Source: Conexibacter sp. (lineage in GTDB: Bacteria; Actinomycetota; Thermoleophilia; Solirubrobacterales; Solirubrobacteraceae). From it: a DNA stretch of 5,209 nucleotides. The notes below the pieces were generated by a model that made no database searches, was not told the DNA's origin, and saw nothing but the letters and a program-made list of their open reading frames with translations. The stretch spans positions 1 to 5,209 of the forward strand of contig JAOPZD010000002.1 in NCBI GenBank assembly GCA_025964295.1, read 5' to 3'. The translations under genes were made by a program, and so were the position numbers. Of the stretch, positions 1-4,959 are shown piece by piece (positions within the stretch are counted from its first letter, which is position 1; every line of letters begins with the position of its first letter).

Positions 1-144
1 GGCGAGCGCCGCGGAGCGGGACGGCATGGCGCGGGGCGTACCCGGCCGCTCCCGGACGGACACCGAAGTGAGACGCCCGTGACCGCGACGTTTCGGTTCA
101 GGGAGCTTTGGACACCCAATCTGCGCAGAGTCGTTGAGCGTTGC

Positions 145-149
145 GAAGG
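145..149 (+). promoter_or_regulatory. ribosome binding site deciding the start of the first gene
   Basis: GAAGG lies 5 bases upstream of GTG 155. The competing TTG at 134 has no comparable purine-rich element in front of it, so this site favours the shorter protein. Confidence 0.4.
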
Positions 150-154
150 TCCAC

Positions 155-577
155 GTGGCCTTCACTAGGGTCCGCGCCGCCCTGACCGTCTCGGAGCCCC
201 CGTTGCCCTTCACCCCCTGCCTCGACGTGACCCTGCGCGTCGCGGCGGTCCCCGCGGTCGCGCAGGCGGCGCTGCGCCTGCAGTCCGACTTCACCGAGCT
301 GGCCCGCGATCCCCATCAGTGGGCCTTCCGCTACGTCCGCGCCGAGGCCCGGGACGGCGCGCTGGTCGTCCGGGCGCTGCTGCTGGAGCCGGTCGACGAC
401 CTCTACGGCCCCGAGGTCGATCCCCAGCGCGGCGAGCAGGCGGCGACCGACGTCCTGCTCGAGCTGCTTAACGCCCACTGCCCGGCCTGGCGCGCGCTGG
501 ACGTCGGCGAGCAGCGCGTCAGCGCGGACGCCCGGCGCGTGCGGCGGCGCTACTGGACCGACCCGCCGCGGCGCTAG
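155..577 (+). CDS. hypothetical protein, about 140 aa, unrecognised
   Basis: I do not recognise this protein and assign no function. It looks coding because the frame stays open with strong G/C third positions, and aromatic residues (Trp56, Phe58, Tyr60, Tyr84, Trp112, Trp134) sit in a plausible pattern, unlike the Arg/Gly/Asp-rich overlapping minus-strand frame. It is soluble, with no signal peptide or membrane helix. A hydrophobic strand-like run (about 69-78, 'ALVVRALLLE') is followed by 'PVDDLYGPEVDP', and the C-terminus is basic and Arg-rich (about 121-140). The GTG at 155 is chosen because GAAGG at 145-149 lies 5 bases upstream. An in-frame TTG at 134 has no ribosome site and its first codons (GTT, ACT, AGG) fit the codon bias less well. 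A TTG at 203 is a third possibility. The stop is 11 bases before the Nudix ATG, so the two may share a transcript. Confidence 0.6.
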   Translation: MAFTRVRAALTVSEPPLPFTPCLDVTLRVAAVPAVAQAALRLQSDFTELARDPHQWAFRYVRAEARDGALVVRALLLEPVDDLYGPEVDPQRGEQAATDVLLELLNAHCPAWRALDVGEQRVSADARRVRRRYWTDPPRR

Positions 578-580
578 ATT
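575..580 (+). promoter_or_regulatory. candidate -10 element for a leaderless Nudix transcript
   Basis: TAGATT fits the actinobacterial -10 pattern TANNNT and includes the TAG stop codon of the preceding gene. It ends 8 bases before ATG 589, so transcription would start at or within a base or two of the initiation codon. No Shine-Dalgarno is visible between 578 and 588. The -35 region is weak (CTGGAC at 553-558, 16-base spacer). Co-transcription from the upstream gene is an equally reasonable alternative. Confidence 0.3.
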
Positions 581-588
581 CCCCGTCG

Positions 589-1215
589 ATGGACGACGAG
601 CTCCTCGACGTCTTCGACGAGCGCGGCTGGCACGTGGGCACCAAGCGCCGCGGGGACGTCCACCGCGACGGTGACTGGCACCTGGCCTTCCACCTCTGGG
701 TCGTGACGCCCGGCGGCGTGCTCTTCCAGCGCCGCGCGCGCGACAAGTCCTCGTGGCCCGGCTACCTCGACGCGTCGGCGGCCGGCCACCTGCTCGCGGG
801 CGAGGCTGTCCGCGACGGCGTGCGCGAGGCCGACGAGGAGCTCGGCACCGCCTACGTGTTCGACGATCTGGAGCCCCTAGGGGTCCATCGAGTGGACGAT
901 CCGGAGCGCTCGGGCGTCGTCAACCGTGAGCTGCAGCACGTCTTCGCCGTGCGCGACGACCGGCCGCTGGCGCGGTGGACGGGCTTCGATCGCGTCGAGC
1001 TCGACGGCCTCGTGCTCGTCGGCCACGAGGGCTTCGCGGCGCTCGCGGCGGCGGTGACGGGGAGCGAGGACGACGCCCGCGAGGCGGTCAGCGTCGGCGG
1101 CCGCGCCTGGGACGGCGCGCGCGAGGAGGACGTCGCGGTCAGCGCCGCCGAGGTCGTCCCGGCGCCGTACCTTGACGCGATCGCGCCCGACCTGCGCCGC
1201 CTCGCCGGCGCCTAG
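589..1215 (+). CDS. Nudix hydrolase, isopentenyl-diphosphate isomerase-like (YfcD-type)
   Basis: Nudix enzymes act on nucleoside- or other diphosphate-linked substrates in the cytoplasm using a Mg2+-binding Nudix helix. In this 208-aa protein the N-terminus (about 1-20) matches the lead-in of the IDI-like group: an acidic 'ELLDVFDERG' followed by a 'GTKRRGDVHRDGDWH' segment. It is followed by the 'LWVV...GGVLFQRRARDKSSWPGYLD' core (about 36-61). The Nudix box runs from Gly66 to Thr87 with Glu72, Arg79-Glu80, Glu83-Glu84 and Gly86 in place. I count six residues between Glu72 and Arg79 where the general motif has seven. 'NRELQHVF' (112-119) is also typical of IDI-like members. The C-terminal 50 residues are less conserved. 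True IPP isomerase activity is not implied; this group is usually annotated only as a Nudix hydrolase of unknown substrate. ATG 589 is kept because family similarity begins at once, although no ribosome site is visible. Confidence 0.9.
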   Translation: MDDELLDVFDERGWHVGTKRRGDVHRDGDWHLAFHLWVVTPGGVLFQRRARDKSSWPGYLDASAAGHLLAGEAVRDGVREADEELGTAYVFDDLEPLGVHRVDDPERSGVVNRELQHVFAVRDDRPLARWTGFDRVELDGLVLVGHEGFAALAAAVTGSEDDAREAVSVGGRAWDGAREEDVAVSAAEVVPAPYLDAIAPDLRRLAGA

Positions 1216-1224
1216 GCGTCGGCG
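1203..1224 (+). terminator. GC-rich hairpin over the Nudix stop codon
   Basis: Positions 1203-1211 pair with 1216-1224 (nine pairs, one of them G-U), leaving a CTAG loop at 1212-1215 that contains most of the TAG stop codon. There is no following T-run, so it is not a classical intrinsic terminator. Such U-less GC hairpins are plausible terminators or 3'-end stabilisers in high-GC actinobacteria. Confidence 0.4.
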
Positions 1225-1289
1225 GCGCGACTTAGCACTGAGTGCCCGTCATCTGTCTATGAAATCGCCCGGATCCCCCGGTTAGAGGA

Positions 1290-1318
1290 TTGACGACGGT
1301 TCAGCGTCTTTGCACAAT
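1290..1318 (+). promoter_or_regulatory. promoter of the ArsR-family gene
   Basis: TTGACG (1290-1295) matches the -35 consensus at five of six positions. It is followed after exactly 17 bases by CACAAT (1313-1318), which matches TATAAT at four of six positions. A TG precedes it, and reading the -10 as ACAATT gives a TGN extended form. The element sits in the least GC-rich part of the window. Transcription should start near 1325, giving a leader of about 92 bases before GTG 1417. Confidence 0.55.
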
Positions 1319-1327
1319 TCGAGGCCA

Positions 1328-1378
1328 CGAACCTGAACAGAAACTGCGATACCCGTCGTAGCGGCAGGATAAGGTTCG
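1328..1378 (+). promoter_or_regulatory. foldable 5' leader or operator before the ArsR-family gene
   Basis: CGAACCT (1328-1334) is the exact reverse complement of AGGTTCG (1372-1378). Between them is a second foldable unit: CTGC (1344-1347) pairs with GCAG (1364-1367), and TAC (1350-1352) pairs with GTA (1358-1360) around a CCGTC loop. The octamer ACCTGAAC occurs at 1331-1338 and again at 1394-1401. I do not recognise a known riboswitch class. The symmetry could instead serve protein binding, for example autoregulation by the downstream regulator. Confidence 0.3.
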
Positions 1379-1416
1379 CTCGTACCTCCAAATACCTGAA
1401 CGAATCTGGACGGACA

Positions 1417-2055
1417 GTGAAGCCCATCACAGCGATTGATGACCCCCGCTACGTCAAGGCCATGAGCCATCCGGTGAGGGTCCGGATCATGGCCATGCTG
1501 CAGGAGCGGAAGGCCAGTCCCAACGAGCTCTCCCAGTGGCTCGGCACCACCCTCGGCGCCACCGCCTATCACGTGCGCACGCTCCACAAGCTCGGTCTCA
1601 TCGAGCTCGTCGACGAGACGCGCGTGCGTGGTGCCGTGGAGCACCACTACAAGGCCAAGGCTCGCCCGAAGGTCACGCAGGAGAACTGGTCCAAGGCGTC
1701 GCCCGTTGCCAAGCAGGCAGCGGTCGGGTCCCAGCTCAAGATGCTCGAGGACTACACCAACGCGTCGGCCGCGGCCGGCGGGTTCGACCGTGCCGACGCC
1801 GTGCTCGAGCGCAAGACCGCGCGCGTGGACGACAGGGGCTGGAAGGCCCTGGCCGCCGAGGCCGCGAAGTTCCTCGACCGCGTCGACAAGATCGAGGCCG
1901 AGGCCGCCAAGCGCATCGCCAAGGCCGGCGACGAGGGTGCGATCGACGCGGGCGTGGTGCTGCTCGGCTTCGAGTCCGTGCCGCTCAGCAACCAGATCCC
2001 GGAGTCCACCAAGAAGCGGACCCCGATGAAGCGCACGCGTCGCGCCACCGCCTGA
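1417..2055 (+). CDS. ArsR-family winged-helix transcriptional regulator
   Basis: This 212-aa cytoplasmic DNA-binding protein has an N-terminal ArsR-type winged helix. Residues 10-31 ('DPRYVKAMSHPVRVRI' and onward) are the ArsR lead helix. Residues 33-58 form the helix-turn-helix, with recognition helix 'TAYHVRTLHKLG'. Residues 61-79 form the wing, ending 'RGAVEHHYKAK'. The metal-binding ELCVCDL motif of classical arsenic sensors is absent, so metal sensing is not supported. The C-terminal half (about 83-170) is helical and charged with 'GGFDRADAVLERK' near 121. It resembles long ArsR-like regulators that I recall as multi-copy in Solirubrobacterales. The last 15 residues are basic and probably disordered. 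GTG 1417 is chosen because the conserved DPR-SHP stretch follows directly and GGA (1408-1410) lies 6 bases upstream. An in-frame ATG at 1462 would cut off the first helix. The inducer and targets are unknown. Confidence 0.88.
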   Translation: MKPITAIDDPRYVKAMSHPVRVRIMAMLQERKASPNELSQWLGTTLGATAYHVRTLHKLGLIELVDETRVRGAVEHHYKAKARPKVTQENWSKASPVAKQAAVGSQLKMLEDYTNASAAAGGFDRADAVLERKTARVDDRGWKALAAEAAKFLDRVDKIEAEAAKRIAKAGDEGAIDAGVVLLGFESVPLSNQIPESTKKRTPMKRTRRATA

Positions 2056-2091
2056 CCGAGCGGCAACGCGCCACGATTACGAAGTTCCCGA

Positions 2092-2145
2092 CGACGCCCC
2101 CGGCGACGCGCAGAGGCCACACAGCCCGCGTCACCGGGGGCGTCG
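2092..2145. terminator. bidirectional terminator between convergent genes
   Basis: The 12 bases at 2092-2103 pair perfectly with 2134-2145. After a single C/A mismatch (2104/2133) another six bases pair (2105-2110 with 2127-2132). The 16-base loop can close further with GGC (2115-2117) pairing GCC (2124-2126). The element lies 36 bases after the ArsR-type stop and about 70 bases past the chemoreceptor stop, so it can end both transcripts. Neither side has a T-run, in keeping with GC-rich terminators that rely on stem strength. Confidence 0.75.
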
Positions 2146-2215
2146 CTGCATCGGTAAGTGGCGCTCACCCGGTCGCGGTGCGCAGGCACTTCGACCCAAC
2201 TTCCGCGGGGCCGCG

Positions 2216-4006
2216 CTAGGCCAGCGTGAAGCGCCCGACGAGGTCCTCGAGCTCGCCCGCGCTGCGCGCCAGCTGCTCGGCGGACGTCGCGATCTCCGTG
2301 GCCGACGCGGAGGTCTCCTGGGTCGACGCGCTCACCTGCTCCGACGACGCCGAGGACTGCTCGGCGACGGCGGCGACCTCGCTCATGTCGCCCTGCACGC
2401 GCCGCGCCGCGCCGCTGATGCGGGCGATGGCCTCGTCGATCTGGGCGACGCGGTCGCTCATCTCCTCGATCGAGCCGCCGATCGCCACGAACGACTCGCG
2501 GGCCTGCTCGACGGTGTGGGCGCCGTCGTCGGTCCGGGCCTGACCCGACGCGACGACGTCGACCGCGCGGCCGGTCTCGGCCTGGATCTCGCCGATCAGC
2601 GCGGCGATCGACGCCGCGGCCTGCTGGGACTCCTCGGCGAGCTTGCGCACCTCGTCGGCGACGACGGCGAAGCCCTTGCCCTGCTCGCCGGCGCGCGCGG
2701 CCTCGATGGCGGCGTTGAGCGCGAGCAGGTTGGTCTGCTCGGAGATCTGGGTGATCGTGTCGATGATCCCGCCGATCTCGCCGGACTTGTCGCCCAGCGC
2801 CCGGATCGCGCCGGTCGCCTCCGACGACGCCTCGCGCACGGCGGACATCGCGTCGGTCGCCTGGCGCACGGCCTCGGCGCCGGCGGCGGCCAGGTCGCGA
2901 GCGCGATTGGCGGCCGCGGCGGTCTCCTCGGCGCGCTGCGTGCCTTCGGCGGTCGCGGCGGTCATCTCCTCGGTGATGGCCTTGGTCGAGCCGACCGCGC
3001 GCACCTGGCGCTCGGTGCCGGCGGCGACCTCGGCGACGGCGTTGGCGATCTCGCCGACGGCGCGGCCCGTCTCCTCCGAGACGGCGGCCATCTGCTGCGA
3101 GGCGGCCGAGACCGTGCCCGCGGTGCCCGCGACCTGGCCGATGAGGCCGGCCAGCGCGTCGCGCGAGGCGTTGTAGGAGGTGATCGAGGCGCCGGTGGTC
3201 TCGCGCACGGCGTCGACCGCGCGGGCGAGCTCGCCGAGCTCGTCGGTGGAGTCGTCGTGCAGCGGCTCGGTCGTCGGTGCCACGGTGACGGTCAGGTCGC
3301 CGGCGGCGAAGCGGTCCAGGCCCTGGCGCAGGTCGGTGGTGTCGCCGTCGCGCAGGGTGCCCAGGCGCGCGACGACCGCGGCGATCCGCGCGGCGATGCG
3401 CCCGGAGATGACCCAGGCCAGCGCGAAGCCGAGCAGGAGCGCCAGCAGGAGCCCGACGGCGATGTTGCGGCGGGCGGCCGCGGCGTTGTCCTCGCTCTTG
3501 GCGGCGAAGGCGGCGGCGCTCTTGACCTGCGCGGTCTGCCAGGCCTTCATCGCGGCCTTGACCTCGTCCCACACCGGGTTGTCGATGGCCGCGGCGGCGG
3601 CGTCGAGGCGGCCGGCGTCCTGCAGCCCGACGAACGGCGCGGCGGTCTTGTTGTACTTCTCGATCACCGCGCGCAGCGCGATCGCCTGGCGGTAGGTCGG
3701 GTCGCTCGGGGTGATCTTCTTGTAGAGCGCGGCGAGGTCGGCGTCGTCGCCCGCGAGGTCGTCCAGGACGCCGGCGCGGTCCTTGGGAGCGACCAGCAGG
3801 TAATGCATCTGGTCCTTGCGGATCTTGTTGGTGATCGTGGTCACCTCGCCGGTGCGCTCCGTGCTGGGCACGGTGGCCGAGCCGAGCGTGTGCACGTCGT
3901 CGGCGACCTTGCCGAGACGCGAGAGGGCGAGACCGCCGATGGCGGCGGTCAGCAGGAACATGGCGGCGAAGGCGGCAAGCAGCTTGCCGCGGACGGAGAG
4001 GCTCAC
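2216..4006 (-). CDS. methyl-accepting chemotaxis protein (transmembrane chemoreceptor)
   Basis: This 596-aa receptor senses an extracytoplasmic signal and controls the CheA kinase through CheW. It has TM1 (about 8-28), an extracytoplasmic helical domain of about 150 residues resembling the four-helix-bundle MCP sensor, and TM2 (about 182-201). A HAMP region follows (about 202-272, with 'RFAAGDLTV' and '[10 protein letters not shown]'), then the coiled-coil signalling domain. The tip is near-canonical: '[18 protein letters not shown]' (424-441), then '[18 protein letters not shown]'. Likely methylation sites are Glu311-312, Glu360-361 and Gln563-Glu564, the last matching the small-small-x-x-Q/E-E pattern well. 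About 155 residues follow the tip, enough for roughly 22 heptads, so a long (44H-like) class is possible. The C-terminus ends 'VGRFTLA' without a CheR-tethering pentapeptide. GTG 4006 is chosen because AAGG lies 7 bases upstream and TM1 follows at once. No che genes are nearby, and the ligand is unknown. Confidence 0.95.
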   Translation of the reverse strand: MSLSVRGKLLAAFAAMFLLTAAIGGLALSRLGKVADDVHTLGSATVPSTERTGEVTTITNKIRKDQMHYLLVAPKDRAGVLDDLAGDDADLAALYKKITPSDPTYRQAIALRAVIEKYNKTAAPFVGLQDAGRLDAAAAAIDNPVWDEVKAAMKAWQTAQVKSAAAFAAKSEDNAAAARRNIAVGLLLALLLGFALAWVISGRIAARIAAVVARLGTLRDGDTTDLRQGLDRFAAGDLTVTVAPTTEPLHDDSTDELGELARAVDAVRETTGASITSYNASRDALAGLIGQVAGTAGTVSAASQQMAAVSEETGRAVGEIANAVAEVAAGTERQVRAVGSTKAITEEMTAATAEGTQRAEETAAAANRARDLAAAGAEAVRQATDAMSAVREASSEATGAIRALGDKSGEIGGIIDTITQISEQTNLLALNAAIEAARAGEQGKGFAVVADEVRKLAEESQQAAASIAALIGEIQAETGRAVDVVASGQARTDDGAHTVEQARESFVAIGGSIEEMSDRVAQIDEAIARISGAARRVQGDMSEVAAVAEQSSASSEQVSASTQETSASATEIATSAEQLARSAGELEDLVGRFTLA

Positions 4007-4013
4007 GAGAGGA

Positions 4014-4017
4014 CCTT
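4014..4017 (-). promoter_or_regulatory. ribosome binding site of the chemoreceptor
   Basis: Read on the minus strand, AAGG lies 7 bases before GTG 4006. This supports the GTG start, since there is no ATG nearby. Confidence 0.55.
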
Positions 4018-4020
4018 GGA

Positions 4021-4093
4021 GTCAGTGGGGGAACAGGGCACTGACCGGGGTGGTCGGAAGGCCGGCAGGGGCCTGCATCCCCCAGCCGGGGGA
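4021..4093 (-). promoter_or_regulatory. multi-hairpin leader upstream of the chemoreceptor
   Basis: Three inverted repeats occur in a row. Positions 4078-4083 pair with 4088-4093 (TCCCCC/GGGGGA, 4-base loop). Positions 4065-4069 pair with 4072-4076 (GCAGG/CCTGC). Positions 4021-4027 pair with 4039-4045 (GTCAGTG/CACTGAC, 11-base loop). The last stem ends only 3 bases before the AAGG ribosome site, so it could influence translation. I do not recognise a c-di-GMP or other known riboswitch, nor a clear promoter. Confidence 0.3.
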
Positions 4094-4110
4094 CGTTGTT
4101 GATGTGGTAC

Positions 4111-4124
4111 GCCGGAGTTCCGGC
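4111..4124 (-). terminator. hairpin directly after the small winged-helix-like gene
   Basis: GCCGGA (4111-4116) and TCCGGC (4119-4124) form a perfect inverted repeat with a 2-base centre, or in practice a 5-bp stem with a 4-base loop. On the minus strand it begins immediately after the TGA stop (4127-4125). No T-run follows. It may end the 86-aa gene's transcript before the chemoreceptor. Confidence 0.35.
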
Positions 4125-4385
4125 TCAGCCGCGCGGCACGAGACGCACCTTGGGCGGCATCTCGAACGGCTTGGGCGGCGGCGCGTCGGCCGGACGCAGG
4201 CGGGTGCGGCCGCTGCGGCGCTCCAGCGGCCAGCCGGCGAGCTCGACCTCGTAGAGCGCCTGGGCGGGCATCTGCAGCCCTTCGCGGCGCATCTCGGCGA
4301 CGCTCAGGCCCGTGTCTCCCGCCTCCTCCAGCAGGCGCAGGGCCAACCGGCCGTCAGGGGTGGTCAAGGGGCGGGCGGATGACAT
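4125..4385 (-). CDS. small winged-helix-like protein, 86 aa, function unknown
   Basis: I do not recognise a named family. Residues 10-52 give a helix ('DGRLALRLLEEAG'), a second helix ('SVAEMRREG', 28-36), then a third ('MPAQALYEVELAGWP', 39-53). A strand-like pair around 'LERRSGRTRLR' (54-64) resembles a wing. That order is a winged-helix pattern seen in small actinobacterial hypothetical proteins, where DNA binding is unproven. The tail (65-86) is Pro-rich and probably flexible. The frame is open upstream to 4550, but a longer start would overlap the FHA gene on the other strand and adds low-complexity sequence, so ATG 4385 is preferred. No Shine-Dalgarno precedes it; TAGCCT (4401-4396, minus strand) ends 10 bases upstream and could serve a nearly leaderless mRNA. 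It is divergent from the FHA gene and lies 118 bases upstream of the chemoreceptor on the same strand. Confidence 0.7.
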   Translation of the reverse strand: MSSARPLTTPDGRLALRLLEEAGDTGLSVAEMRREGLQMPAQALYEVELAGWPLERRSGRTRLRPADAPPPKPFEMPPKVRLVPRG

Positions 4386-4395
4386 TCGTGCAGGC

Positions 4396-4401
4396 AGGCT
4401 A
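4396..4401 (-). promoter_or_regulatory. candidate -10 element of the small winged-helix-like gene
   Basis: On the minus strand TAGCCT fits TANNNT and ends 10 bases before ATG 4385, predicting a leader of only a few bases. No good -35 is seen at 16-19 bases. Confidence 0.3.
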
Positions 4402-4465
4402 ACGGCCTTCCCGGCGCACTGCGGTTCGATGCGCCAGGGATCCTGCGCAAGCTCTCGCACACCCT

Positions 4466-4483
4466 TGAGGTTGCGCTGAGGTT
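4466..4483 (+). repeat. tandem heptamer repeat TGAGGTT-N4-TGAGGTT, candidate operator
   Basis: Two identical heptamers (4466-4472 and 4477-4483) are separated by four bases, giving an 11-base period that places both on the same DNA face. Heptamers in direct repeat with 4-base spacing are the known architecture of PhoB/OmpR-family response-regulator boxes, though this sequence is not a Pho box I can name. The repeat sits in the 118-base spacer between two divergent genes, ending about 20 bases upstream of the FHA start. Confidence 0.35.
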
Positions 4484-4503
4484 CGCGCGCTGAACTCCTA
4501 GGC

Positions 4504-4917
4504 ATGACCCCCACGACCTGCCTCCCCGAGCCCGCCGCCGACACCCGCACCGCCGTCCTGGACGCCCTCCCGCGCGTCAGCTTCCGCGACCGCCGCCACG
4601 GCGTGCCCTCCGAGCGTCCTGGTCCCGGGCGCTACCTCGAGGTCGACGACGGCGAGGAGCGCCTGCTGCTGCCGCTGGGCCCGGGCACCACCCACGTCGG
4701 GCGCGGCTTCAGCGCCGACGTCCAGCTCGAGGACCAGTCGGTCTCCCGCCGCCACGCGATCGTCCACCAGCGGCCCTCCGCCGTCCGGATCCTCGACGAC
4801 CGCAGCGCCAACGGGACGTTCGTCAACGGCCGCCGGGTCACGGAGGCCGAGCTGCGCGACGGCGACGTCGTCGTCCTCGGGCGCGTGGTGCTGACCTACC
4901 GCGACGTCCCGGCCTAG
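4504..4917 (+). CDS. FHA-domain protein
   Basis: Forkhead-associated domains bind phosphothreonine peptides, usually downstream of Ser/Thr kinases. In this 137-aa cytoplasmic protein the domain spans about residues 42-134 with the signature residues in order: 'HVGRG' (Gly66-Arg67), 'SVSRRH' (Ser81, Arg82-83, His84), 'RSANGTFVNG' (Asn103-Gly104-Thr105, Asn108-Gly109), and the closing 'LRDGDVVVLGRVVLTY' strands. The key phosphopeptide contacts are therefore intact. The N-terminal 40 residues are Pro/Arg-rich and probably flexible. No kinase or phosphatase gene is visible in the window. ATG 4504 is the first suitable start. No Shine-Dalgarno precedes it, but TGAACT (4491-4496) could be a weak -10 for a leaderless mRNA. 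The stop TAG sits in a hairpin loop, and the next gene lies in the same frame 42 bases on. Confidence 0.9.
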   Translation: MTPTTCLPEPAADTRTAVLDALPRVSFRDRRHGVPSERPGPGRYLEVDDGEERLLLPLGPGTTHVGRGFSADVQLEDQSVSRRHAIVHQRPSAVRILDDRSANGTFVNGRRVTEAELRDGDVVVLGRVVLTYRDVPA

Positions 4918-4922
4918 CCGGG
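4908..4922 (+). terminator. hairpin enclosing the FHA stop codon
   Basis: CCCGGC (4908-4913) pairs with GCCGGG (4917-4922) around a CTA loop. The TAG stop codon occupies 4915-4917. There is no T-run. It may act with the second hairpin just downstream as a terminator or mRNA stabiliser. Confidence 0.3.
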
Positions 4923-4929
4923 CCTACAG

Positions 4930-4950
4930 GTCGGCGGGCGGGCCGCCGAC
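4930..4950 (+). terminator. second hairpin in the FHA/TPR gap
   Basis: GTCGGCGG (4930-4937) pairs with CCGCCGAC (4943-4950) around a 5-base loop, an 8-bp nearly all-GC stem. It lies between the FHA stop and the ATG at 4960. It may attenuate or end the FHA transcript. A smaller inverted repeat, CGACG-AA-CGTCG (4947-4958), overlaps its 3' arm and would be an alternative fold right before the ATG. Confidence 0.35.
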
Positions 4951-4959
4951 GAACGTCGT

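Noticed and set aside
1..133. Tail of an upstream plus gene, or a divergent minus gene beginning at ATG 27-25
   Set aside because: Plus frames close at 69-71, 80-82 and 166-168 with no recognisable ending. The minus start gives only nine residues before the edge and lacks a ribosome site, so neither can be supported.
98..478. 126-codon minus-strand frame opposite the first gene
   Set aside because: Its Gly/Gln/Arg/Asp-rich composition is that of a shadow. The plus-strand frame has better amino-acid content and a ribosome site.
1259..1285. Eight-codon plus-strand ORF in the spacer after the Nudix gene
   Set aside because: It has no ribosome site, lies upstream of the predicted promoter, and is too short to support.
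1282..1647. 121-codon minus-strand frame
   Set aside because: It overlaps the promoter and the well-supported ArsR-type winged helix on the other strand and shows no domain.
1752..3572. 606-codon open frame on the minus strand
   Set aside because: It is in another frame of the chemoreceptor and runs back over the ArsR-type gene. Its product is Arg/Gly/Asp low-complexity, typical of a high-GC shadow frame.
2516..4102. 528-codon open frame on the plus strand
   Set aside because: It is antisense to the chemoreceptor, Gly/Arg/Asp-rich without domains, and fully explained by the receptor's codon bias.
4021..4124. c-di-GMP (GEMM) or other known riboswitch before the chemoreceptor
   Set aside because: The conserved core of the GEMM class is not found on the transcript strand. 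Only generic hairpins are seen.
4386..4550. N-terminal extension of the 86-aa protein
   Set aside because: It would overlap the FHA start on the opposite strand, has no ribosome site, and adds sequence without fold character. The internal ATG 4385 is better.
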